A model generated the notes under the pieces. The model saw nothing but the letters and a program-made list of their open reading frames with translations. It was not told the origin of the DNA and ran no database searches. A stretch of 64,000 bases of DNA from Salinispirillum sp049115955 (lineage in GTDB: Bacteria > Pseudomonadota > Gammaproteobacteria > Pseudomonadales > Natronospirillaceae): NCBI GenBank assembly GCA_049115955.1, contig JAGDZJ010000008.1, forward strand, positions 1 to 64,000, written 5' to 3'. Made by a program: the position numbers and the translations under genes. Below are positions 7,803 to 15,854 of the stretch, piece after piece (position 1 is the stretch's first letter; the number at the start of each line of letters is the position of its first letter).

Positions 7803-8834
7803 ATGAAAACATTTTATTCCGATGATCATCGCTTGCATCACGCCAACGCTGAACTGAACGACGGGCAGCTTGTGCCGGTGTTTGAAAAGCCTTCGCGCGC
7901 CGACATGGTGTTGGCGCGCGTGCGTTCGGTTGAACTTGGCCCGGTATTGCCGCCGGAAGCCGTGGGCGTTGAACCGATCAAACGGGTGCACAGTGCTAAT
8001 TACGTGGACTTCTTGCAGGGCGCATGGGCAGAGTGGGCGGCGTTGGGGCGCAGCAATGACATGCTGCCATTGGCCTGGCCGCCGCGTCGGGTGCAAGCGC
8101 GCTGCCCCAAAGACATCGACGGTAAGCTGGGTTTTTACAGTTTCGACGCTGGCGCACCGCTGACGGCCACCAGTTGGCAGGCGATCTACGCCGGTTCGCA
8201 AGTGGCGCTAACGGCACAGCGTGCGGTGGCGAGTGGTGAGCGTGCGGCCTTTGCATTGTGTCGCCCACCGGGGCATCACGCCGGCATCGATTATATGGGT
8301 GGCTACTGCTATCTCAATAATGCCGCTATTGCTGCGCAGGCGTTCCTGGACGGTGGCATGCGCAAAGTTGCGGTGTTGGATGTCGACTATCACCATGGCA
8401 ACGGCACGCAAGACATCTTCTATCAGCGCCCAGATGTGCTTTTTCTGTCGATTCATGGCGACCCACAAACCGAATACCCGTGCTATACCGGGTATGCCGA
8501 TGAGCGCGGTGAGGGGGCTGGCTTAGGCTATAATCATAACTACCCGTTGCCGGTCGGCAGCGACTGGGCATCGTGGTCGCGGGCCTTGCAGGATGCGCTG
8601 CGCGTGTCTGCCGGATACGGTGCCGAGGCGCTGGTGGTGTCTCTGGGTGTGGATACCTTTGCTGACGACCCAATATCGCAATTCAAGTTGCGCAGCGACG
8701 ACTATCTGACCATGGGTGAGATGATTGCGGAATTAGGCCTGCCGACATTGTTTGTTATGGAAGGGGGGTATGCGGTGGAGGAGATTGGTATCAACGCCGT
8801 CAATGTCTTGCAAGGCTTCAGTAATCATCCATAA
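7803..8834 (+). CDS. aphA: Acetylpolyamine amidohydrolase (class II histone deacetylase family)
   Basis: Zinc-dependent deacetylase expected to remove acetyl groups from acetylputrescine, acetylspermidine or related polyamines in the cytoplasm. The family's residues are all present: paired histidines H158-H159 (PPGHHAG), zinc ligands D195 and H197 (LDVDYHHGNG) and D284 (SLGVDTFADDP), and the catalytic tyrosine Y323 (EGGYAVEEIG). Counted from the ATG at 7803 these positions coincide with those I recall for the Mycoplana ramosa enzyme (341 aa), which supports this start over the ATG at 7800. The length is 343 aa. A polyamine-type ABC importer lies at 15.8-19.8 kb, but no direct link is visible. 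A diverged fragment of this gene's start is at the left edge of the window. Confidence 0.92.
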   Translation: MKTFYSDDHRLHHANAELNDGQLVPVFEKPSRADMVLARVRSVELGPVLPPEAVGVEPIKRVHSANYVDFLQGAWAEWAALGRSNDMLPLAWPPRRVQARCPKDIDGKLGFYSFDAGAPLTATSWQAIYAGSQVALTAQRAVASGERAAFALCRPPGHHAGIDYMGGYCYLNNAAIAAQAFLDGGMRKVAVLDVDYHHGNGTQDIFYQRPDVLFLSIHGDPQTEYPCYTGYADERGEGAGLGYNHNYPLPVGSDWASWSRALQDALRVSAGYGAEALVVSLGVDTFADDPISQFKLRSDDYLTMGEMIAELGLPTLFVMEGGYAVEEIGINAVNVLQGFSNHP

Positions 8835-8974
8835 ACCACTTTTTCTCAAGCTGGCGTTGTTAAAATGGGTCTCCAAATGCTCATTTACTAGTTGTAAACT
8901 GCGCGTTGTCGACCAATTTTTCCTAGCCAGCTTTTCGCCTCTGTGGTTTATGGTTGATCACTCGGTTCGGGCCC

Positions 8975-9003
8975 TTGAAAATAGTCATTAACGCCCCTAC
9001 ATA
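8975..9003 (+). promoter_or_regulatory. Probable sigma-70 promoter for trxC
   Basis: TTGAAA (8975-8980) and TACATA (8998-9003) are separated by 17 bp and lie 33 bp before the trxC start, in a 201-bp gap with no other recognisable content. Confidence 0.5.
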
Positions 9004-9035
9004 ACCAAAAGCTAATAATCTTTTGGAGTTTCGTC

Positions 9036-9485
9036 ATGGCGCAAATTAATGTGACCTGTGCGCATTGCGCACGCTTGAATCGAGTTCCGGCGGACCGAAT
9101 GAATCAGTTGCCGGTGTGCGGTGCTTGCAAGCAAACGCTGTTGTCTGCCGTGCCTGTGGTAGCAAAGTCTGCGGATTGGCCCAAATACATGAAGCAGGAT
9201 TTACCCGTGGTGGTGGATTTCTGGGCCAGTTGGTGCGGGCCATGCCAGATGATGGCGCCAGTGTTTAATCAGGCGGCCCAGTTGTGGGAGGGTAAGGCTT
9301 TTTTTGTTAAAGCTGAAACCGAAGTGGTGCAAGACATTGCCGCGCGTTATGCGGTGCGCAGCATTCCGACGTTATTGATACTGCATCATGGCATCGAGGT
9401 GGCGCGGGTCGCCGGGGCCATGCCAGCGCCACAGTTCAGTCAGTGGTTGCAGCAGACTTTACCCAAGGTCAGTGCGGCGGTGTAA
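9036..9485 (+). CDS. trxC: Thioredoxin 2 (zinc-binding thioredoxin TrxC)
   Basis: Cytoplasmic disulfide reductase of 149 aa. The redox-active WCGPC has C67 and C70, followed by the thioredoxin cis-proline stretch RSIPTLLIL. The N-terminal extension carries two CxxC pairs (C8/C11 and C28/C31) that form the zinc finger distinguishing TrxC from TrxA. The ribosome site GGAG lies before the ATG. TrxC proteins are usually tied to oxidative stress; no clear OxyR site was identified here. Confidence 0.96.
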   Translation: MAQINVTCAHCARLNRVPADRMNQLPVCGACKQTLLSAVPVVAKSADWPKYMKQDLPVVVDFWASWCGPCQMMAPVFNQAAQLWEGKAFFVKAETEVVQDIAARYAVRSIPTLLILHHGIEVARVAGAMPAPQFSQWLQQTLPKVSAAV

Positions 9486-9486
9486 T

Positions 9487-9516
9487 CGAAACGCGGGTGT
9501 AAACACCCGCTCTACA
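9487..9516. repeat. REP-like palindromic repeat, copy 2
   Basis: Second copy of the 30-bp element at 7737-7766, in the same orientation, starting one base after the trxC stop codon. The perfect hairpin core is at 9493-9510. It could also serve as a 3' mRNA-stabilising or termination structure. Confidence 0.75.
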
Positions 9517-9539
9517 ACTCCATCTCTCCAGGATAGTCT

Positions 9540-10175
9540 ATGTCATCACCCATCGTTCAACTGCTCACCCCGCGACCGGGGTATTTTCTGACGCCTGTCA
9601 TCATCTACATCAATACGGCCATCTTCTTGCTGTTTGTGCTGCTGACGCGTGAGGTGATGTGGTTCCCGGCGCAGCCGTTGGCTATCTACGGTGGGAATTT
9701 CGCACCCTTAACCACGGATGGGCAATGGTGGCGACTGGCAACCAGTGTGTTTATGCACGGTGGCTTATTGCATTTAGTATTTAACGCCTTGGTGCTGGCC
9801 AATGTGGGCTTAATGCTGGAGCCGTTGTTGGGCAAGGCGCAACTGTTGTTGATTTATTTGGTGACCGGCATTGTGGCCAGTCTGACCAGTGTGGTGTTCA
9901 ACTACGGTGCGGTGAGCGTGGGGGCGTCCGGAGCGATTTTTGGCCTGTATGGCTTCTTCTTGGCTCTGCTGTTCAGCAACTTGTTTCGCTCAGAGGTGCG
10001 TCAGGCGTTCTTACGTGGCACCTTGGTGTTCATTGGCATTAACCTGTTTCTGGGTTTTACCATGAGCATGATCGATAACGCGGCGCATATTGGCGGATTG
10101 GTCAGTGGTGGCTTGTTGGGCGCGCTTTGGGTGCCGCTCATTCGGCGGCGCTTGCTTCGCCAAAGCGCAGACTGA
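9540..10175 (+). CDS. Rhomboid family intramembrane serine protease
   Basis: Polytopic membrane protein (211 aa, about six hydrophobic segments) with the rhomboid catalytic dyad: S130 in VGASGAIFG and H183 in NAAHIGG. H78 and N82 (LHLVFNALVL) match the oxyanion-side HxxxN motif. The enzyme cleaves transmembrane substrates within the inner membrane; no substrate can be predicted. It follows trxC by 54 bp across the REP-like repeat and may be co-transcribed with it. Confidence 0.92.
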   Translation: MSSPIVQLLTPRPGYFLTPVIIYINTAIFLLFVLLTREVMWFPAQPLAIYGGNFAPLTTDGQWWRLATSVFMHGGLLHLVFNALVLANVGLMLEPLLGKAQLLLIYLVTGIVASLTSVVFNYGAVSVGASGAIFGLYGFFLALLFSNLFRSEVRQAFLRGTLVFIGINLFLGFTMSMIDNAAHIGGLVSGGLLGALWVPLIRRRLLRQSAD

Positions 10176-10183
10176 ATTGACCC

Positions 10184-10206
10184 CGAGACCTGTGTCGTAG
10201 TTTTTT
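10184..10206 (+). terminator. Weak candidate terminator after the rhomboid gene
   Basis: A short imperfect GAGAC/GTCG stem is followed by six T residues (10201-10206). The position just after the stop codon is right, but the stem is weak. Confidence 0.3.
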
Positions 10207-10216
10207 GACGCGCTCG

Positions 10217-10246
10217 TTACGGTTCCCACAAAGGCCGTGCTATATT
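10217..10246 (+). promoter_or_regulatory. Candidate promoter for lemA-M48
   Basis: TTACGG and TATATT with an 18-bp spacer, 35 bp before the lemA start codon. Confidence 0.35.
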
Positions 10247-10280
10247 GCGGTGACCTATTTCTTGCACTGAGGGAACTGTT

Positions 10281-10877
10281 ATGGAAATTTCGACCATTAT
10301 TGTCTTTGTTGTTGTGGCCCTGCTGGTTTTCTACGTGGTGGGTATCTTCAACAAATTAGTGGCGCTGAAGAACCGCTACAAAAACGCTTTTGCGCAAATT
10401 GAAGTACAGCTCAAGCGACGTTACGACCTGATTCCAAACTTGGTGGAGACTGCTAAGGGCTACCTCAGCCACGAGCGCGAAACACTAGAAGCTGTTATCG
10501 CGGCGCGTAATACCGCAGCAGCGGGCTTAAAGGCGGCGGCAGAGAACCCCGGTGCAGCCGGAGCCATGGCGCAATTGGCCGGTGCTGAAGGTGCTTTGGG
10601 TGCTGCTATGGGCCGCCTGAATGTGGTGATGGAAGCCTATCCAGACTTGAAAGCGTCGCAGAACATGCAGCAACTGTCGGAAGAACTGACCAGTACGGAA
10701 AACAAAGTGGCCTTCGCCCGCCAAGCGTTCAACGACGCGGTGATGAGCTACAACACACTCAAGCAGAGTTTTCCTGCCGTGGTGTTTGCCGGCATGATCG
10801 GCCATGGTGAAGACGCCAATCTGTTAGAGTTTGAAGACAGCGCGGCTATTCAGGCGGCACCTAAGGTGTCGTTCTAA
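10281..10877 (+). CDS. lemA: LemA family protein
   Basis: A single N-terminal membrane helix (residues 4-24) followed by an all-helical domain. The hallmark KNRYKNAFAQIEVQLKRRYD and LIPNLVETAKGY of the LemA family are at about 31-60, with an Ala/Gly-rich middle. The length (198 aa) is normal. The function is unknown; LemA genes are often paired with an M48 protease or TPM-domain protein, as here with the next gene 31 bp downstream. A role in membrane stress is inference. Confidence 0.92.
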   Translation: MEISTIIVFVVVALLVFYVVGIFNKLVALKNRYKNAFAQIEVQLKRRYDLIPNLVETAKGYLSHERETLEAVIAARNTAAAGLKAAAENPGAAGAMAQLAGAEGALGAAMGRLNVVMEAYPDLKASQNMQQLSEELTSTENKVAFARQAFNDAVMSYNTLKQSFPAVVFAGMIGHGEDANLLEFEDSAAIQAAPKVSF

Positions 10878-10908
10878 TCGTTTTTGTCTTTGCTGATCTG
10901 GATGCGTC

Positions 10909-12852
10909 ATGAACTTCTTTGAACAACAAGACCGTGCCAAACGTAACACGACCTGGTTGGTGGTGTTGCTGGTGGCGGCCGTGCTCAGTCTGATCGTCGT
11001 CACCACTGTTGTCGTTGTTGCGGTGCTTTTTGCTGTGGAAGAAGTTGCTCCAGCTTATGTGCAGGTCGACGGCAGTGGCAATGTCGGTATGTTGCAGGTG
11101 CTGCAACTGGTCGACTGGCCGTTGATCGGCGGCATAGCATTGGCCATTGTAACGGTCGTGGTGTTGGGCAGTGTGTTCAAACGCTTGCAGCTCAACAGCG
11201 GTGGGCGTGCGGTGGCGGAGACCTTGGGTGGCCGTTTGATCAACGTCAGCACGAACGATGCGGACGAAAAACGTATTCTTAACGTGGTTGAAGAAATGGC
11301 CATTGCGTCGGGTACACCCGTGCCGCCGGTGTATGTATTGGATGACGACGCCATCAATGCATTTGCCGCCGGGCATTCGCCGCAGGACGCCGTTATTGGT
11401 ATCACGCGTGGCTGCATTCGGCTGTTAGACCGCAGTGAACTACAGGGCGTGGTCGCACACGAGTTCAGCCATATTTTTCACGGCGATATGCGGCTGAACA
11501 TTCGTTTGGTGTCGATGCTGCACGGTATTTTGTTGATTGGCCTGCTGGGGCAGATGTTTGTCCGTAGCGTGCGTTATCGTTCGATAGGGCGCTCACGCAA
11601 CAGTAACGATAAGTCTGTTCTTGCCATGCTGGGCTTAGGTGTGGCGTTCATGCTGATTGGTTACGCCGGTACTTTCTTTGGCAACATCATCAAAGCGGCG
11701 GTGAGTCGTCAACGTGAATTCTTGGCGGACGCTTCCGCCGTGCAGTTCACTCGTGACCCCAGCGGCATTGCTGGTGCATTGCGAAAAATCGGCGGGCATT
11801 CGGCGGGTTCGCAAGTGGCGGCAGCGAACGCTGCCGAGTTCAGCCATATGTTTTTTGGTCAAGGTGTGCGTACCAGTTTGAGCAGCATGATGGCAACTCA
11901 TCCGCCATTGCCTGACCGTATCCGTCGCTTGGAACCGAGCTGGGATGGTCGCTTTCCTGCAGTGCAAACGCCATCACCGGCGCAACAACAAGCTGCCGAT
12001 TCCGAGCATACTCGCGCTCAGCAAGGCAAATCTAATATAAGTGGTTTCGCTCCGCTGGCAGCCGTGGCCGCTATTGACGCCATCGGCCAGCCTTCGGCAG
12101 CGCATCTGCAATACGCGCAACAAACCATAGCGGCGCTGGACGATGAACTGCGTGCCGCAGCGCACGATAGCTATTCAGCACGTGGGCTTATCTACGGGCT
12201 GTTACTGCATAAAGACCGTGACGTGCGCACCGAGCAACTGCGCCTGCTGGAGCAGAATGCGGCGCCAGAGGCTTATCAGGCCTTGCTACGCTATGCCGAT
12301 AAAATTGATCGTTTGGACGAACGTTACCGCTTGCCCCTGATTGAGCTTTCGCTGCCTGCCTTGAAAGAACTCAGTACCTCGCAATACCCGGTGTTTAAAA
12401 AGAACCTCGGCCTGCTGGTCCGTGCCGACGGGCGGATCAGTTTGATGGAGTGGGCATTGTATCGCATCATCATTCACAACTTAGAAGACCATGCGCCGCC
12501 AGCCACCAACAAGCAGCTGCGGCAATGTTTGCCCGAAGCCGGTTTATTATTGTCGTTGTTGGCGCACGCAGGGCAGGATGACGAAGTAGGGGCACTGGCG
12601 GCGTACAAGGCTGCCGCCGGTACATTGAGTGACCCACTGCCCGCCATGGTAGCGCGCGCGGACGCTTCATTGAGCAAGCTGAATCAGGCCTTAAGTGTAC
12701 TGAGCCAGCTTCGGCCTTTGCAGAAGCCTTTGTTGTTAAAAGCTTTGGCCCGTTGCGTTGAGCACGACGGCACCATTACCACAACCGAAGCGGAGCTGTT
12801 CCGAGCGGTGGCCGATGCATTAGATTGCCCGATGCCACCGCTGCTTCAGTAA
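10909..12852 (+). CDS. M48 family membrane zinc metallopeptidase with TerB-like tail
   Basis: HtpX-like protease. Two N-terminal membrane helices (about 16-42 and 70-90) are followed by the zinc site H184-E185-F-S-H188 and the downstream acidic ligand region REFLADASAVQFTRDP; two further helices lie between them. The M48 domain ends near residue 345. The remaining 300 residues are unusual for HtpX (normally about 290 aa). This tail contains two TerB/DnaJ-cofactor-like helix pairs (LVRADGRISLMEWALYRII and CVEHDGTITTTEAELFRAV). It is probably co-transcribed with lemA and likely acts in membrane protein quality control. Confidence 0.88.
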   Translation: MNFFEQQDRAKRNTTWLVVLLVAAVLSLIVVTTVVVVAVLFAVEEVAPAYVQVDGSGNVGMLQVLQLVDWPLIGGIALAIVTVVVLGSVFKRLQLNSGGRAVAETLGGRLINVSTNDADEKRILNVVEEMAIASGTPVPPVYVLDDDAINAFAAGHSPQDAVIGITRGCIRLLDRSELQGVVAHEFSHIFHGDMRLNIRLVSMLHGILLIGLLGQMFVRSVRYRSIGRSRNSNDKSVLAMLGLGVAFMLIGYAGTFFGNIIKAAVSRQREFLADASAVQFTRDPSGIAGALRKIGGHSAGSQVAAANAAEFSHMFFGQGVRTSLSSMMATHPPLPDRIRRLEPSWDGRFPAVQTPSPAQQQAADSEHTRAQQGKSNISGFAPLAAVAAIDAIGQPSAAHLQYAQQTIAALDDELRAAAHDSYSARGLIYGLLLHKDRDVRTEQLRLLEQNAAPEAYQALLRYADKIDRLDERYRLPLIELSLPALKELSTSQYPVFKKNLGLLVRADGRISLMEWALYRIIIHNLEDHAPPATNKQLRQCLPEAGLLLSLLAHAGQDDEVGALAAYKAAAGTLSDPLPAMVARADASLSKLNQALSVLSQLRPLQKPLLLKALARCVEHDGTITTTEAELFRAVADALDCPMPPLLQ

Positions 12853-12872
12853 GCGGATGTTAGGCCGCGTAC

Positions 12873-14783
12873 TTAGACTTTGAAATAGCTGATGCGTTGC
12901 TGCAGCATGGTGGCCAGTTTGGCCAGTTCCTCGCTGGCGCGCATTGACTCATCTGAGTTACTGCTGTTTTGCTCAGCGGCGTCGCGGATGTTGGTGATGT
13001 TGCGGCTGATTTCTTCGGCCACAGCACTTTGCTCTTCCGCCGCACTCGCTACTTCTGTGTTTAACTCATTGATGCTATCAACAGCGGCCAAAATGGCTTT
13101 CAGAGACTCGCGCGACGACTGCGCATTTTGCACGCTGTGCTCAGCGGTTTTCTGACCGTTTTCCATCACACTCACCGCACGTGACGACTCACTCTGAATG
13201 CGCTCGATCATGGTGTGAATTTCTTCCGTCGACTGCTGTGTGCGGCTGGCTAATGAACGAACCTCATCCGCGACCACAGCGAAACCACGGCCATGTTCAC
13301 CCGCTCGAGCTGCTTCAATGGCCGCGTTCAAGGCCAGTAGATTCGTTTGCTCGGCAATGTTCTTGATCACTTCCAACACTTTGCTGATGTCGTTGCTGGC
13401 CACGGACAGTTCATTAATAACTTCCGCTGCGCGTTCAACGTCATCGGCCAAACTTTCAATGCTGGTAATGGTTTCGCGCACGACTGCGGACCCTGTGCTG
13501 GCCTCCTGTTGCGCGTCTTTCGCGGCAACTGCCGCTTGTTCTGTACTTTGTGCGACCTCGGCCACCGTAGCGCTCATTTGATTCATTGCGGTGGCGACTT
13601 GCTCGGTTTCCGACGTCTGGGCCGCGATGGACCGGTTGGTGTCGATGGACACGGATGACAATTCTTCAGCGGCCGCAGACAATTGGTGCGCCCCGGCGCT
13701 GATGTCCATCATGGTGCCTTGGAGTCGTTCCAGCATACGATTAAAGCCGCGCGCCATATCACCCAGTTCATCTTTGCTGGCCGCGTCCAGTCGGACACTC
13801 AGATCACCCTCGGCGATGTCTTCCATACGGTCTACGGTGTCTGCCAAGGGCCGACTGATCATCCTGTTCAGCAACACCATAAGAATGAGCAACAGCACGA
13901 CACCACCAATGGCAACAGCGATCAGAGTGGTACTGATGTCACTGCGAATGCGTGCGGCCAGTTCACGCTCCGGAAACGCCGTGATCACATCATAACCCCA
14001 GCGGTCAAAGCGCGTGCTGCTGGCACGCCAGCTTCCATCACTGCGCGACAGAATCGCATTCACTTGCTCTGTGGTGTGGTGTTGCGAATGCAGGCGAATA
14101 TTGCCGTTATTGTCGCGTAGCGCCACAAAACCCGTATCGAGCAGTCGACGGTTGGCGATGGCGTCTTCCAGCTCACTCAAGTCAGCGGCAAAGCCAGCGT
14201 AAATAATCCCGATAACTTGGTTCTGTGCGTTGCGGATAGGCTCATAGCCCGTTAAAAATGGTTGGCCTAAAACGTCGACCAAACCGTAAAATGCTTCGCC
14301 GCGATTGATGGCTTGGATCGCTTGTCCGCTGGGATCAAGCGTGGTGCCCGTGGCACGTTGGCCGTTGGTGATCACATTGGTGGCAATGCGCACGTAGTCG
14401 TTACCCTGACGCACAAATATTGTCGCGGTGCCACCGACCAGTTCAGCCACGCGATCCACTAAGGCATAATTGTTCGCTTGGGCGTTGTTCCCGAATGATA
14501 GGTCGGGTACGCTGCGTCCATTGACTGTGGCCGTGTTTCCGAGTTGCGGCGTGCCCAGTTCTTGTGCCTCCTGGCGCAGAGTGTTAACAGCCGCTTCTAC
14601 TTGATCTTCGATCAAATTGTCCGACAGGCGGAGCAAGCGAATGACTTCGCGCTGCAAACGATCAGCGTCGGCATCGGCTTGCTCAGAGAGCTGTACCGAC
14701 GCGTAAATCGACGAAAGAACAGACAACACAAGGGCTAAGCCCACGATGGCGCCCGCAACGGCAAGGGCGAATTTTTTTTGCAA
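12873..14783 (-). CDS. Methyl-accepting chemotaxis protein with Cache-type sensor
   Basis: Chemoreceptor of about 636 aa: N-terminal membrane helix, a periplasmic Cache-like sensor (about 35-275), a second helix, a HAMP domain (about 300-355) and the methyl-accepting domain with the conserved signalling hairpin (EQTNLLALNAAIEAARAGE). The ligand is unknown. The start is problematic. The open frame begins with TTG at 14783 without a ribosome site, whereas an ATG at 14790 lies about 10 nt after a purine-rich AGGAGAGG but is one base out of frame. The two frames meet at an eight-A run; with seven A the protein would begin MTLAKKFALAV. This is either a sequencing error, a slippage-controlled start or a real TTG start. 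Confidence 0.88.
   Translation of the reverse strand: MQKKFALAVAGAIVGLALVLSVLSSIYASVQLSEQADADADRLQREVIRLLRLSDNLIEDQVEAAVNTLRQEAQELGTPQLGNTATVNGRSVPDLSFGNNAQANNYALVDRVAELVGGTATIFVRQGNDYVRIATNVITNGQRATGTTLDPSGQAIQAINRGEAFYGLVDVLGQPFLTGYEPIRNAQNQVIGIIYAGFAADLSELEDAIANRRLLDTGFVALRDNNGNIRLHSQHHTTEQVNAILSRSDGSWRASSTRFDRWGYDVITAFPERELAARIRSDISTTLIAVAIGGVVLLLILMVLLNRMISRPLADTVDRMEDIAEGDLSVRLDAASKDELGDMARGFNRMLERLQGTMMDISAGAHQLSAAAEELSSVSIDTNRSIAAQTSETEQVATAMNQMSATVAEVAQSTEQAAVAAKDAQQEASTGSAVVRETITSIESLADDVERAAEVINELSVASNDISKVLEVIKNIAEQTNLLALNAAIEAARAGEHGRGFAVVADEVRSLASRTQQSTEEIHTMIERIQSESSRAVSVMENGQKTAEHSVQNAQSSRESLKAILAAVDSINELNTEVASAAEEQSAVAEEISRNITNIRDAAEQNSSNSDESMRASEELAKLATMLQQRISYFKV
14772..14779 (-). 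other. A8 homopolymer at the chemoreceptor start (possible frameshift)
   Basis: Eight consecutive A residues on the coding (minus) strand. From the better-placed ATG at 14790 the frame reads MTLAKKNSPLPL and stops after 18 codons. Removing one A joins that ATG to the chemoreceptor frame. Confidence 0.6.
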
Positions 14784-14993
14784 GGGTCATGGAGGCGTTT
14801 CCTCTCCTGTGAGTAATCGTGTTTAGCCACGGACGAAGTTGAGACAAATCGTCGAGCTTAATTAATTCCTGTCTCGTTTTACGACGTTAGGCGTCTGATA
14901 GTTCAATCAGAATTCAATAATATTAATTCATTACGAAGTGCCATTTTATTGGCGAAATATTTAGGATTTCTATGTGTGGAAAGGGTCAATAAA

Positions 14994-15854
14994 ATGACGA
15001 GTCGGCGTTCTGCCCTAGTGACCTTACACGCCACGGTTTTGCTGATGGGGGCCACGGGCCTCTTTTCTCAGCTGATTCAGTTGCCCGCGTGGGACATTAC
15101 GGTATACCGAACCTGGATAGCGGCCTTCGCGTTATTTGGCTGGGTTATCTGGCGCGAAAAGCACATTTGGATGGCGGCACGGCAAGACTATGGCAAATTG
15201 TTTTTGCTGGGCGTGTTGTTGGGTGTGCATTGGGTGACCTACTTTCATGCCATGCAAGTCGCCGGCATAGCTATAGGTATGATCTCCTTGTATTCCTACC
15301 CGGTGATCACGGTGTTTTTGGAGCCGTGGATCAAGCGTACACGCCTCGACTGGCGTGACGTGGTGAGTGGCCTGCTGGTGCTGGTGGGCATTTACTTCTT
15401 GGTGCCGGAATTTGATCTGTCGAACAGTACGACCCGAGGGGTGTTTTGGGGGGTGTTGTCGGCTTTCTTGTTTGCCTTACGTAACGTGTTGCAGGGGCAT
15501 TGGTTCAGCGGAGTATCCGCCGCGCGTACGATGAGTTATCAGGTATTGGTGGTGGCGGTCTGTATGACGCCGTTGTTGTTTGTAACCACCCATCAGCCCT
15601 CGCAGCAGGACATCCTTTTGTTGGTCGCGTTGGGGTTAGGGTTTACTGCGCTGTCGCACACATTGTTTGCACACACGCTGCGTTATTTGCAGGCCAAAAC
15701 GGCGAGTTTAGTGGCCTGCATGCAGCCGGTCTACGGCACGCTGTACGGTGTATTATTGCTCGCCGCCATACCCACGCTGAGCACAGTGATCGGGGGATTG
15801 ATCATTGTGTCAGCGGCGGTCTATGAGTCGGTACGCGAGCACCAAAGCAGCTAG
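14994..15854 (+). CDS. EamA/DMT superfamily transporter
   Basis: Inner-membrane protein with about ten hydrophobic helices in two EamA repeats (286 aa), of the drug/metabolite exporter type. Substrates in this family vary widely (amino acids, nucleotide sugars, other metabolites) and none can be assigned. The ATG at 14994, preceded by GGAAAGGG, is preferred to an upstream in-frame TTG. It is divergent from the chemoreceptor and its stop overlaps the end of the convergent ABC permease by 4 nt. Confidence 0.88.
   Translation: MTSRRSALVTLHATVLLMGATGLFSQLIQLPAWDITVYRTWIAAFALFGWVIWREKHIWMAARQDYGKLFLLGVLLGVHWVTYFHAMQVAGIAIGMISLYSYPVITVFLEPWIKRTRLDWRDVVSGLLVLVGIYFLVPEFDLSNSTTRGVFWGVLSAFLFALRNVLQGHWFSGVSAARTMSYQVLVVAVCMTPLLFVTTHQPSQQDILLLVALGLGFTALSHTLFAHTLRYLQAKTASLVACMQPVYGTLYGVLLLAAIPTLSTVIGGLIIVSAAVYESVREHQSS

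Noticed and set aside
32..7829. Direct target-site duplication of a transposon
   Set aside because: The two copies differ at about 14% of positions, are much longer than normal duplications, and no transposase or terminal inverted repeat is present.
7803..8834. Generic histone deacetylase or acetoin utilisation protein AcuC
   Set aside because: Active-site positions and total length fit acetylpolyamine amidohydrolases better.
7800..8834. Earlier ATG of the amidohydrolase
   Set aside because: The second ATG places all catalytic residues at the expected family positions.
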